Assembly (NCBI GenBank): GCA_963807355.1
Contig: CAWEBX010000033.1
Coordinates: 1 to 64,000 of the forward strand
Direction: 5' to 3'
DNA: 64,000 bases
From: Nitrobacter sp963807355
GTDB taxonomy: Bacteria > Pseudomonadota > Alphaproteobacteria > Rhizobiales > Xanthobacteraceae
The translations under genes and the position numbers were made by a program. Below the pieces are notes generated by a model. That model was not told the DNA's origin. It saw only the letters and a list, made by a program, of their open reading frames with translations, and did no database searches. Numbering within the stretch: the first letter of the stretch is position 1; the number at the start of each line of letters is the position of its first letter. Below, in pieces: positions 50,263-59,930 of this stretch.

Positions 50263-51895
50263 CTGCGTTCGATTTCCCCGACGCAGTCTCCAGCCGGAAG
50301 GCGGCGGCGAACAGCGCGCGCGTGTAATCTGATTTCGGACTCTTGAACAGCTCCGACGCCGGCCCTTCCTCGACTACCTTGCCGTGCCGCATCACGATGA
50401 GATGACTGGCAAGGGAAGCGACCACGCGCAGATCGTGGGAGATGAACATGTAGGTCAGGTCGCGCTTGCGCTGAAGCTCACGCAAGAGATCGACCATCTG
50501 TGCTTGAAACAGCATGTCGAGTGCGCTGGTCGGTTCGTCCAGCACGACGAAATTCGGCTCCAGCACCACGGCGCGCGCGATACTGATACGCTGGCGCTGG
50601 CCGCCGGAAAATTCGTGCGGATAGCGGAAGCGCGTCGCCGGATCGAGCCCGACATCTTTCAGAGCCTTGACCACCCGTGTCTCGCGCTCGGCGTCCGTCA
50701 GTGAACGCTGATGCACGCTCAAGCCCTCGGCCACGATATCGCCGACCGACATCCGCGGACTTAACGCTCCGAACGGATCCTGAAAAACGATCTGCATATC
50801 GCGACGGAACGGCCGCATCTCCTTGAAGCGCAAACCCTGGATATTTTTTCCAAGGAACACGATCGGGCCGTCCGACGAGATCAACCGCAACAGCGCCATC
50901 CCGAGCGTAGTCTTACCGGACCCGGATTCGCCAACGACGCCGAGCGTTTCGCCCTTGCGCACCTTCAGCGTCACACCGTCCACTGCCTTGATGTGGCCGA
51001 CTGTTCTACGTAACAGACCGCGCCGGACTGGAAACCAGACCTTGAGGTCGTCGGCCGCGATCACAACGGGCGATTCCGGCCGCGGCGGCGCCGGGTCGGG
51101 CTTCGGCTCCGCAGCCAGCAGTTCGCGCGTGTAGGGATGCCGCGGCGACTCAAAAACCTGCTCGACCGATCCCTTCTCGACGATCTTGCCGCCGTTCATG
51201 ACGCAGACGCGATCGGCGATACGGCGGACGATGCCAAGATCGTGCGTGATGAACAGAAGGCTCATACCGAGCCGGGCGCGGATATCCGCCAACAGGGCGA
51301 GGATCTGCGCCTGCACCGTAACATCGAGCGCGGTGGTCGGCTCGTCCGCGATCAGAAGGTCGGGTTCGTTGGCGAGCGCCATCGCGATCATCACGCGCTG
51401 ACGTTGGCCGCCGGACAACTGATGCGGATAGCTGGCAAGGCGGGTTTCCGGATCAAGAATGCCGACCTGGCTCAGCAGTTCCAGCGTCCGCTTCCGCGCC
51501 GCCGCGCCGCGAATTCCACCGTGCAGCAGCAATATCTCGCCGATCTGCGCCTCGATGGTGTGCAGCGGATTGAGCGAGGTCATCGGCTCCTGAAAGATAA
51601 TCGAGATGTCGTTGCCGCGAACGCTCCTGATTTCGCGCTCGGACAGGCTGAGCAGCTCGCGTCCGTTAAAGCGGATGTTCCCGGAGGGATGCGATGCGGC
51701 CGGATAAGGCAACAGCTTCAGGACCGAGAGCGCGCTGACAGACTTTCCAGAACCGGACTCGCCGACCAATGCCACGCACTCGCCGCGCTTGATCTCGAAT
51801 GAAATGCGATCAACGGCAATCGACGGTCCGCCGGCATGGTGAAATGCAACGGACAGGTCGCGAACGTCGAGCAGCGGCTGATCGATGGTGTCCAT
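50258..51895 (-). CDS. yejF: Peptide ABC transporter ATPase, fused two-domain type (YejF)
   Basis: The 545-residue protein has two complete ABC domains. The first has GESGSGKS, LSGGQRQR and LLIADEPTTALD; the second has GESGSGKTT, FSGGQRQR and FVVLDEPTSALD. Each has an oligopeptide-type extension. It energises import by YejB and YejE. It starts 8 bases after the yejE stop. Confidence 0.92.
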   Translation of the reverse strand: MDTIDQPLLDVRDLSVAFHHAGGPSIAVDRISFEIKRGECVALVGESGSGKSVSALSVLKLLPYPAASHPSGNIRFNGRELLSLSEREIRSVRGNDISIIFQEPMTSLNPLHTIEAQIGEILLLHGGIRGAAARKRTLELLSQVGILDPETRLASYPHQLSGGQRQRVMIAMALANEPDLLIADEPTTALDVTVQAQILALLADIRARLGMSLLFITHDLGIVRRIADRVCVMNGGKIVEKGSVEQVFESPRHPYTRELLAAEPKPDPAPPRPESPVVIAADDLKVWFPVRRGLLRRTVGHIKAVDGVTLKVRKGETLGVVGESGSGKTTLGMALLRLISSDGPIVFLGKNIQGLRFKEMRPFRRDMQIVFQDPFGALSPRMSVGDIVAEGLSVHQRSLTDAERETRVVKALKDVGLDPATRFRYPHEFSGGQRQRISIARAVVLEPNFVVLDEPTSALDMLFQAQMVDLLRELQRKRDLTYMFISHDLRVVASLASHLIVMRHGKVVEEGPASELFKSPKSDYTRALFAAAFRLETASGKSNAD

Positions 51896-51903
51896 CCGGG
51901 GCC

Positions 51904-53082
51904 TTACCTGAACGTCTTGCGCGGATCGAAGGCGTCACGCACGGCTTCGCCGATGAAGATCAGCAGCGACAGCATGATCGCGAGCGCGAAGAACCCTGTG
52001 AAGCCGAGCCACGGCGCCTGCACGTTAGCCTTGCCCTGCGCCAGCATTTCGCCGAGCGAAGGCGAGCCCGGCGGCAATCCGAAGCCGAGAAAATCCAATG
52101 CAGTGAGAGTCATGACCGACGACGATACGATGAACGGCAGGAACGTCATGGTCGCGACCATGGCGTTCGGCAGAAGATGGCGGAACATGATGGTCGCATT
52201 CGATACGCCGAGCGCCCGCGCCGCGGTGATGTATTCGAAGTTACGGCCACGCAGGAATTCGGCGCGTACAAGACCGACCAGCGAGACCCACGAGAACAGC
52301 AGCAGGATTCCGAGCAGAACAAAGAATCCCGGCACCAGGATCGACGACAGGATTAAGAGCAGATAGAGCGAGGGGATCGCGGTCCAGACTTCGATGAAGC
52401 GCTGAAAGCCGAGATCAACCCAGCCGCCGAAATAACCCTGCACCCCGCCAGCCGCGATACCGATGACCGACGAGACAATGGTCAGGCAAAGCCCGAACAG
52501 GACCGAAATCCGGAATCCGTAGATCAGCCGCGCCACCACGTCGCGGCCCTGATCGTCGGTGCCGAGCCAGTTGTATTCGAGGTCGCGGCAGCTTGTGAGG
52601 TTCTTTCGCTGAACCACCTCCTTGCATTCGGCCTCGGTCAAAAGCCAGGTTGGTTTTGAAGGCGCCGGCGTCGGCAAATCGAGGTTGTGGGTGTCGTAGG
52701 AATAGCGGATCGGCGGCCAGATGATGGTGCCACCCTTGGCCGCGATCAGCTTCTGCAAATAGGGATCGCGATAATCGGCGGCGGTCTCGAAGTCGCCTCC
52801 AAATGCGGTTTCCGGATACGTCACGAATGCCGGGAAATAAAGGTGCCCATCAAACCGGATCAGGAATGGCCGGTCGTTGGCGATTAATTCCGCGAACAAC
52901 GAGATGAAGAACAGGATCAGGAATATCCAGAGCGACCAGTAGCCGCGCCGGTTCGATTTGAAGTTCTGCCAGCGGCGGCGATTGAGCGGCGACAGGCGCA
53001 GCGGATGGCGGGCCGGCGGTACCGCTTCGCCGAGCGGCGAGACGGCCTCCACTTCGACGGGCTTTGGCAACGTCACCGCCAT
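51904..53082 (-). CDS. yejE: Peptide ABC transporter permease YejE
   Basis: The 392-residue membrane protein starts MAVTLPKPVEVEAVSPLGEA. It has an OppC-type N-domain, a large periplasmic insertion (about residues 75-180) and the EAA-like loop ITAARALGVSNATIMFRHLL. The ATG at 53082 overlaps the yejB stop (ATGA). It forms the channel with YejB. Confidence 0.92.
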   Translation of the reverse strand: MAVTLPKPVEVEAVSPLGEAVPPARHPLRLSPLNRRRWQNFKSNRRGYWSLWIFLILFFISLFAELIANDRPFLIRFDGHLYFPAFVTYPETAFGGDFETAADYRDPYLQKLIAAKGGTIIWPPIRYSYDTHNLDLPTPAPSKPTWLLTEAECKEVVQRKNLTSCRDLEYNWLGTDDQGRDVVARLIYGFRISVLFGLCLTIVSSVIGIAAGGVQGYFGGWVDLGFQRFIEVWTAIPSLYLLLILSSILVPGFFVLLGILLLFSWVSLVGLVRAEFLRGRNFEYITAARALGVSNATIMFRHLLPNAMVATMTFLPFIVSSSVMTLTALDFLGFGLPPGSPSLGEMLAQGKANVQAPWLGFTGFFALAIMLSLLIFIGEAVRDAFDPRKTFR

Positions 53083-54191
53083 CAGACCTCCCGCGCCTCG
53101 AAGTCGATTCGCGGATCGATCCACATGTAGGTCAGATCGGAGATCAGGTTGATCACAAGCCCAACCAGCGAAAAGATGAACAGCGTGCCAAACACCACCG
53201 GATAATCGCGATTGAGCACGCTCTCAAAACCGAGAAGGCCGAGGCCGTCGAGCGAAAAGATGGTTTCGATCAAAAGCGAACCTGAAAAGAAAGCGTGAAC
53301 GAACGCGCCGGGAAATCCGGCGATGACGATCAGCATGGCGTTGCGGAATACGTGATTGTAGAGCACCTGCCGCTCGCTGCAGCCCTTGGCGCGCGCGGTC
53401 ATCACATACTGCTTGCGGATTTCGTCGAGGAACGAATTCTTGGTCAGCAATGTCATGGTGGCGAAGGCGCCGAGAGCCATCGAGATGATGGGCAGCGTCA
53501 GATGCCAGAAGTAATCGAGAATCTTCCAGTACCAGGGAAACTGGCTCCAGCCGTCCGACGTCAATCCGCGCAAAGGGAAGATGCTGAAGAACGATCCGCC
53601 AGCGAACAGAATAATGAGCAGGATCGCAAACAGAAAGCCGGGAATCGCAAAACCGACAATGATGACCGCCGAAGTCCAGGTATCGAAGCGCGATCCGTCC
53701 CTCACCGCCTTGCGGATTCCGAGCGGGATCGAAATCAGATAGGTCAAAAGCGTCATCCAGATGCCGAGCGACATCGAAACCGGCAGCTTCTCCTTGATGA
53801 GCTCGATCACGGTGGTGTCGCGGAAATAGCTCTTTCCGAAATCGAAGCGGGAGAAGTTCCACAGCATCAGCAGAAAGCGTTCGGGCGCCGGCTTGTCGAA
53901 TCCGAACTGCTGTTCAAGGCTTTTAATGAAGGCCGGATCAAGCCCCTGGGCACCGCGATATTTCGAACTGACGGCGTCGGACGACGCCCCGACCTGGCCG
54001 CGCGCGCCGAAGTCGCCGCCGGACGAGCCGGAAATGCGCGACATCCCGCTGGTGTCCGAACCGCTCAATTGCGCGATCACCCGCTCGACCGGACCGCCGG
54101 GCGCGAACTGCACCACAACGAACGACACGAACAGGATGCCCAGCAGCGTGGGGATCATCAGCAGAATGCGGCGGGCGATATAGGCAGCCAT
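53082..54191 (-). CDS. yejB: Peptide ABC transporter permease YejB
   Basis: The 369-residue membrane protein starts MAAYIARRILLMIPTLLGIL, typical of DppB/OppB proteins. A family-specific loop rich in Gly and Ser (about 45-75) precedes the transport helices. The EAA-like loop is YVMTARAKGCSERQVLYNHV. It starts 2 bases after the binding-protein stop. Confidence 0.92.
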   Translation of the reverse strand: MAAYIARRILLMIPTLLGILFVSFVVVQFAPGGPVERVIAQLSGSDTSGMSRISGSSGGDFGARGQVGASSDAVSSKYRGAQGLDPAFIKSLEQQFGFDKPAPERFLLMLWNFSRFDFGKSYFRDTTVIELIKEKLPVSMSLGIWMTLLTYLISIPLGIRKAVRDGSRFDTWTSAVIIVGFAIPGFLFAILLIILFAGGSFFSIFPLRGLTSDGWSQFPWYWKILDYFWHLTLPIISMALGAFATMTLLTKNSFLDEIRKQYVMTARAKGCSERQVLYNHVFRNAMLIVIAGFPGAFVHAFFSGSLLIETIFSLDGLGLLGFESVLNRDYPVVFGTLFIFSLVGLVINLISDLTYMWIDPRIDFEAREV

Positions 54192-54193
54192 GT

Positions 54194-56071
54194 TTATTTC
54201 GTCTGCTCTTGAGGCATGTCCCTCCTAGAGGACGACCACCAGATAATCCGTTCACCCACGCCGGAAAGATCGAACTGATAGCGCGGCAGCTTCGCCGAAT
54301 GATCGAAGACGTCCCAGTACGCCAGCGGGTGATTGGTGCGATACCACTGCGGGATCCAATACCGGCCGGCGCGGAACGCCCGGTCGAAAGCTCGGCAGGC
54401 AACCGTCAGCTCCTCGCGCGAATTGGCGCCGACGATGCGCTCGACCAGCGCATCGATGACGGGATCGGCGATGCCCGCCAGGTTGTAGGAACCCTTGGTC
54501 CTGGCCGCCTGCGAGGTGAAGAACGGCCTCATGCTGTCACCGGGCGTGGCCGAGAGGCTGAAGCGCTCCATCGTGATATCGAAATCGAACTCGTTCAGCC
54601 GCGCACGGTATTGCACGGGATCCACCACGCGCAGGCTCGCTTCAATCCCGAGCGTACCGAGATTCTTGATGTACGGCGCATGATGGGGCTGCAGCGATGG
54701 TTCATCCACCAGGAACTCGACCTTGAGCGCCTCGCCATTCGGCAGCAATCGCTTGCCGTCCTTTACCGCGCAACCGGCATCGCGAAGCAACTGCGCGGCG
54801 GCAAGCAGGTTGTTGCGATCCTGCCCCGATCCATCCGTCACCGGCGGCGTGTAGGGCTCGCTAAATACCTCATTCGGAACCTTGCCGCGAAACGGCTCGA
54901 GCAGCGCCAACTCCTGTGGCGACGGCGGTCCCTTCGCCATCATGTCGGAATTCTGAAACGGCGACACCGTTCGCGCATAGGCGCTGTACATGATGGTCTT
55001 GTTGGTCCACTCGAAATCGAAGGCGTTGCAGAGCGCCTCGCGCACGCGCGAATCCTTGAATTTGTCGCGGCGCGTGTTGATGAACCAGCCCTGCGCGCCA
55101 GAGGGCGTTTCGTCAGGCAGAATCTCGCGCTTGACGCGGCCCTCCTTGATGGCCGGAAAATCGTAGCGTGTCGCCCACACGCGCGCGGTGGACTCCTCAC
55201 GAAAAAGATAGTTTCGCGCGGTGAAGCCCTGAAAGGCCACATCGCGATCACGATAAAACTCGTAACGCACCGTATCGAAATTGTAGGCGCCTCGGCACAC
55301 CGGCAAGTCGCGCCCCCACCAATCCTTGACACGCTCGAATTCGATGAAGCGGTTCACCTCGAATATTCCGACCCTGTAGGGACCGCTGCCCAGCGGGATA
55401 TCCAGCGTGGATTCGTCGAACGGACGCTTGTCATAGTAGACCTTCGAGAAGACCGGAAGGCTGGCAACGTAGAGCGGCACGTCGCGGGCGCAATCTTTTG
55501 CGAACGTCACCACCACGGTCGCGTCGTCGATTGCTTCCGCGGCCACGAAATCCCGCATCTGCTGTATGATCAGCGGATGTCCCTTCGCTTTCAGCGTCGT
55601 TAGCGAGAATGCGACATCGTGCGCGGTGATTCCGCTGCCGTCGTGAAATCGTGCCTCGGGGCGCAGCGTAAAACGATAAATCAGCTTGTCGTCCGATATC
55701 TGCACGGACTTCGCAAGCAATCCATAAAGCGCATCGGGCTCGTCGCCGGCGCGGGACATCAGTGCGGTGAAGGTCAGATCCATACCCACCGCGCCTTCGC
55801 CCTTCAGAATGAACGCGTTGAGCGAATTGAAGGTCAGGTAGCTCTGATTGTAGAGCTTGACCGACGGAATGGTCGAAAATAGCCCGCCCTTCGGCGCGTC
55901 GGGATTGACATAGTCAAAGTGGTGGAAATCAGCGGGATATTTCAGGTCACCGAATGCAGATATGCCATGAGATTCGGTCTTCGCGTCGTTCGCGGCAGCC
56001 GGCCGTAGCCAGGTCGCGCTCGCCGCCCCGATCCCGAGAGTGATCACCTGCCGGCGGCTGGGCTGCCTCAT
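54194..56071 (-). CDS. yejA: Extracellular solute-binding protein, YejA-like (intact copy)
   Basis: The 625-residue protein has an export signal with twin-arginine character (MRQPSRRQVITLGIGAASAT). The mature part begins HGISAFGDLKYPADFHHFDY and is a SBP_bac_5 dipeptide/oligopeptide-binding protein (AEARFHDGSGITAHDVAFSL-like region, FVSKDCARD-like core, YWIPQWYRTNHPLAYWDVFD at the end). It delivers peptides to YejBEF. An upstream in-frame start (56251) overlaps the tandem paralogue and is rejected. Confidence 0.88.
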   Translation of the reverse strand: MRQPSRRQVITLGIGAASATWLRPAAANDAKTESHGISAFGDLKYPADFHHFDYVNPDAPKGGLFSTIPSVKLYNQSYLTFNSLNAFILKGEGAVGMDLTFTALMSRAGDEPDALYGLLAKSVQISDDKLIYRFTLRPEARFHDGSGITAHDVAFSLTTLKAKGHPLIIQQMRDFVAAEAIDDATVVVTFAKDCARDVPLYVASLPVFSKVYYDKRPFDESTLDIPLGSGPYRVGIFEVNRFIEFERVKDWWGRDLPVCRGAYNFDTVRYEFYRDRDVAFQGFTARNYLFREESTARVWATRYDFPAIKEGRVKREILPDETPSGAQGWFINTRRDKFKDSRVREALCNAFDFEWTNKTIMYSAYARTVSPFQNSDMMAKGPPSPQELALLEPFRGKVPNEVFSEPYTPPVTDGSGQDRNNLLAAAQLLRDAGCAVKDGKRLLPNGEALKVEFLVDEPSLQPHHAPYIKNLGTLGIEASLRVVDPVQYRARLNEFDFDITMERFSLSATPGDSMRPFFTSQAARTKGSYNLAGIADPVIDALVERIVGANSREELTVACRAFDRAFRAGRYWIPQWYRTNHPLAYWDVFDHSAKLPRYQFDLSGVGERIIWWSSSRRDMPQEQTK

Positions 56072-56085
56072 CCGCGCGATCCTCC

Positions 56086-57990
56086 TCAAGATCGCTTGCC
56101 GACCTTGGCCGCCTTGTCGGCATCGTACCACCACAGCGCCGGAAAGGCGTCGAGACCGTACTTCGGCATCTCGGCCGGCCGCCCAAAGCGGTCCCAACGG
56201 GCGGTACGATGGAACGGATAGGTGAATTGCGGCACCACGTAATGGTTCCACAACAGCACGCGGTCGAGCGCCTTGGTGGCTGCGACCAGGTCGGCGCGGT
56301 CTTTAGCGAAGATCACCCGCTCGATCAGCTTGTCGACGGCGGGATTCTTGATGCCGAGGACATTGCGCGAGCCCGGCATATCCGCGGCATGCGAACCCCA
56401 GAACTCTCGCTGCTCATTTCCGGGCGACAGCGATTCAAGCCAGTTATTGACGACCACATCGAAGTCCCAGTTGCGCAGCCTGTTCTCGTATTGCGTCGAA
56501 TCGACGGTCCTGATGCTGACGGTAACGCCCATGCGCTCCAGCGACGGCTTGAAGAACAGCAGGATCCGCTCGGTAGTTGGAGACTTCCGACAATAATTCC
56601 AGTTCGAATGGCGCGCCGGTCTTGCTGTCCACCAGCTTGTGGTCACGCACCTCAAACCCCGCTTCCTTGAAGAGCTTCATGCCTTCGCGCAGGTTGCTGC
56701 GAACCGCTTCGGGATTGCCGCCGACCGGATTGCTGTAAGGCGTCGTGAACACTTCGGCCGGAACTTCGGCGCGAACGGTTTCAAGGATTTCAAGCTCCCT
56801 GCCCTCGGGCAAGCCGCTTGATGCCGCTTCTGTGCCATAGAAATAGCTATTGATACGCTTGTACTGGCCGTAGAAAAGTTGCTTGTTCATTTCCTCGAAA
56901 TCGAACGCGAAATTCAGCGCCCGCCGCACGCGAGAATCCCTGAACTTGTCGCGGCGGATGTTAAGAGCGAACGCCTGCATCACGCCCGAGCCGCGATTGG
57001 GAAATTCCTCCAAAATGACGCGGCCGTCCTTCACCGCCGGAAAATTGTAAGCGGTGGCCCAGTTCTTGGCGCTGTTTTCGATGCGCCAGTCGACCTGATC
57101 GCCCTTGAAGGCTTCGAGCGCAACCGTGCCGTCGCGGAAATACTCGTAACGCAGCTCGTCGAAGTTATTGCGGCCGATGTTGAAATTGAGGTCGCGGCCC
57201 CAGTAATCCTTGACCCGCTCGAGCGTCACCGATCGCGCCGCCTCGAAACTCTTGATTCTGTAGGCGGCGCTTCCCAGCGGCGGCTCCAGCGTGGTCGCGG
57301 AAATGTCACGCTTCTTACCGGCATCGTCAGTGCCTTCCCACCAGTGCTTCGGAAGCACCGTCAGTTGTCCGACGATCTGCGGCAGTTCGCGGTTGCCCGG
57401 CGCGTCGAAGGTGAATGTCACGTCCCGCTCGCCGGTCTTCTCCACCTTGGTGACGTGGCGGTAATAGGCCGCATAGAACGGATGATGCTTCTTGAACGCG
57501 TTGAGCGAGAAAATCACGTCATCCGGCGTCACCGGCTTGCCATCATGCCACTTCGCCTCGGCGCGCAGCCGGTGGGTCACGAACGAGAAATCATCAGGAT
57601 AACTAACGAACTCGGCCAGCGCGCCGTACTCCGTCGCGACCTCGTCCAGCGACTGAAACGTCAGCGATTTCATAGATCAGCAGGGCTGCCGATGCGATCG
57701 AGCCCTTCACGCCCGACACGACAAGGTTGAAATTATCGAAGGTGCCGAGCGCGATCTGCCGCGCCATCCCGCCCTTTGGGTGCCTTCGGATTGACATAGT
57801 CGAAATGCTTGAAGCCTTCCGGGTATTTCACGTCGCCATACAGCGAAAGCCCGTGCCGCCATTTGAGGCCGGTCGACCCCGCCTGCGCATGCGCCGCTTC
57901 GATTGTCGAAGCGCCGGTGAGGACTTTGATCGCGGGAGCGGCTGCGATCAAGGCACCGCCATGGAGGAGACGTCGTCGTGTGAAGGCCAA
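56086..57990 (-). pseudogene. Second YejA-like binding-protein gene with three frameshifts
   Basis: Family sequence is spread over four consecutive frame segments. The first starts at 57990 with a twin-arginine signal (MAFTRRRLLHGGALIAAAPA) and reads to DYVNPKAPKG at about 57775. The next reads GGMARQIALGTFDNFNLVVS to IYE at about 57670. The third reads SLTFQSLDEVATEYGALAEF to LELLSE at about 56590. The last reads SPTTERILLFFKPSLERMGV to the stop at 56086. Three one-base shifts explain this. The intact paralogue follows directly and can serve the same permease. Base errors in the assembly are an alternative. Confidence 0.75.
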
Positions 57991-58029
57991 TGCGAATATC
58001 CCTGCGAGTTATCGGGGCGAGCTAGCGCA

Positions 58030-58225
58030 TGATGCGCCAAAGTGTAATCGGCTGGCGATGATCATGCGCGTTTTCACTCTTGGAACGCAATCGATCCAGG
58101 ATTGCTGGTCGCGCTCCAGAGTCCGATTCAACTGCGTTGAATCAAACTCTGTTCTATTTTTTCGATTGAGCATGATCTTGTCCGAAAACCGGTTTCCACT
58201 TTCGGGATCATGCCCTGGCGGTGCA
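58030..58225 (+). repeat. Compound dispersed palindromic repeat, copy 4
   Basis: The segment contains GATTCAAC-TGC-GTTGAATC (about 58127-58145) and GCATGATC ... GATCATGC (58168-58213, enclosing CCGAAAACCGGTTTCCACTT). The second unit is a well-known kind of intergenic palindrome in Bradyrhizobium relatives. It lies upstream of the frameshifted yejA copy. The rest of 57991-58407 holds no supported gene. Confidence 0.65.
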
Positions 58226-58407
58226 ACACGAAGCGCACTGTTTCGGCCGATTATGTCGGTTTTCGGGGATGATGCCACCCACCTCTCGAACTTGTGCGGC
58301 GAAACCCGCCGATTAAGTGTGGGCGACCGGCAAGGTGAGCGACTTTGAAAACTCCCATCGCCGGTTGGCAAGCCTACGCAGCGTAACCCCGCGGCATCCG
58401 TCAGCGG

Positions 58408-58962
58408 CTAGGGCTTGTCGGAATTCTTGCGCAGATAGGCAATGAGGTCGGCACGGTCGCTGTCCTTCGGCACGCCGGCGAACGACATCGCCGTGCCGGG
58501 GATGTATTCCTTCGGACCGGCCAGGAACTTGTCCAGTTCATCAAGCGTCCAGGTGCCGCCCTTGGCCTTCATGGCAGCCGAGAAATTGAAGTCATGACCC
58601 TTGCCGCGCGGCTCGCCGACGATGCCATAAAGATTAGGACCGACGCGGTTCGGTCCGCCCTTCTCAAGGGTATGGCAGGCGGCGCATTTCTTGGCCACGA
58701 TGGCGCCGTTCTCAACCGAAGCGGCTTGCAGCCTCTTCCCCAGCGACACCGCCGACGCGACCTCGGCGTCCTTGCTCGAAGCCGCCGGCTTGTCGTCCTT
58801 GTGAACTGCTTCCTTGTGAGCTGCCTCTGGCGCTTCCTTGACCTCAATTTTATAACCAGGCTTCGCAGGCACATGCGGCGCGAAAATCGCCTTGGCAACG
58901 AAATTCATGACCAGCAGAACGAGGCAGGTGCCCAGAACCGCGCCAAGAAATTTATTGATCAT
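58408..58962 (-). CDS. cycM: Membrane-anchored cytochrome c (CycM type)
   Basis: The 184-residue protein has an N-terminal uncleaved membrane anchor (about residues 4-27), a Lys/Ala/Glu-rich linker (35-75) and a class I cytochrome c domain. The heme site is CAACH (93-97) and the distal Met is in PGTAMSFAG (Met 159). CycM-type cytochromes carry electrons from the bc1 complex to the aa3 oxidase. The start MINKFLGAVLGTCLVLLVMN is at 58962; upstream in-frame codons overlap the kdsB promoter region and are not used. Confidence 0.9.
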   Translation of the reverse strand: MINKFLGAVLGTCLVLLVMNFVAKAIFAPHVPAKPGYKIEVKEAPEAAHKEAVHKDDKPAASSKDAEVASAVSLGKRLQAASVENGAIVAKKCAACHTLEKGGPNRVGPNLYGIVGEPRGKGHDFNFSAAMKAKGGTWTLDELDKFLAGPKEYIPGTAMSFAGVPKDSDRADLIAYLRKNSDKP

Positions 58963-59155
58963 CGAGGGAGTCCATCTGCGGCAAGGCTCCACGCTCGAAA
59001 GTCGACCGCACGGCCGGCTGAACGACGACGGAGGTGCCGCGGACCGGCATCGCGGAGGCGGCAGGACGAGATAACGGTTTGCCGGCGTTCTGACAACCCG
59101 TATAAATGCCGCAGATCTTAAGAAGCTGCGCCAATTTTCCGCTCTCCCCCAACCG

Positions 59156-59920
59156 ATGACCCAGACCCGCACCCTCGTGCTGATACCCGCCCGCATGGCC
59201 GCGACTCGACTTCCAGGCAAACCATTGCTGGATATCGGCGGTCTGCCGATGGTCGTTCATGTCTTGCGGCGGGCTGAGGCCGCCGGCATCGGGCGCGTCG
59301 CCGTCGCCACCGACACTCCCGACATCGCGGCCGCGGTGACGGCCCATGGCGGCGAGGCAATCATGACGCGCGCCGATCATCCGTCCGGGTCCGACCGCGT
59401 TTTCGAGGCGCTGGGCAGACTGGACCCCGAAGGCAGCATCGATACAATCGTCAACCTCCAGGGCGACTTCCCGACCATCCGTCCGGGCACGATTCGGGAC
59501 GTGCTCAAGCCGCTGGCCGACCCCTCGGTCGATATCGCAACGCTGGCGGCAGAAATTCACTCCGATGAGGAGGCCACCAACCCGAATGTGGTCAAGGCCA
59601 TCGGATCTCCGGTCGACTCTCGGCGACTGCGCGCGCTTTATTTTACCCGCGCCACCGCCCCGTATGGTGAAGGCCCGCGCTACCATCATGTCGGGCTTTA
59701 CGCATATCGCCGCGAGGCCTTGCAGCGCTTTGTCGAGCTGCCGCCCTCGCCTCTCGAGCGACAGGAACGGCTCGAGCAGTTGCGGGCGCTGGAAGGCGGA
59801 ATGCGGATAGACATCATGATTGTGGACGACGTGCCGCGGGGCGTCGATACCGCGGCCGACCTCGAAACCGCCCGCCGGCTCCTCGCCAATTCAGCCTCTG
59901 GCGAACACCCGGCCCGCTGA
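59156..59920 (+). CDS. kdsB: 3-deoxy-manno-octulosonate cytidylyltransferase KdsB
   Basis: The 254-residue enzyme has the nucleotide-binding N-terminus VLIPARMAATRLPGKPLLDI and the signature RADHPSGSDRVFEAL, then VNLQGDFPTIRPGTI and YAYRREALQRFVELPPSPLE. It activates Kdo with CTP for lipopolysaccharide core synthesis in the cytoplasm. It is followed after 10 bases by pheA. Confidence 0.93.
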   Translation: MTQTRTLVLIPARMAATRLPGKPLLDIGGLPMVVHVLRRAEAAGIGRVAVATDTPDIAAAVTAHGGEAIMTRADHPSGSDRVFEALGRLDPEGSIDTIVNLQGDFPTIRPGTIRDVLKPLADPSVDIATLAAEIHSDEEATNPNVVKAIGSPVDSRRLRALYFTRATAPYGEGPRYHHVGLYAYRREALQRFVELPPSPLERQERLEQLRALEGGMRIDIMIVDDVPRGVDTAADLETARRLLANSASGEHPAR

Positions 59921-59930
59921 TAGAACACTG

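Noticed and set aside
54209..55603. 464-aa plus-strand open frame opposite yejA
   Set aside because: Antisense shadow; the yejA coding frame carries clear family sequence.
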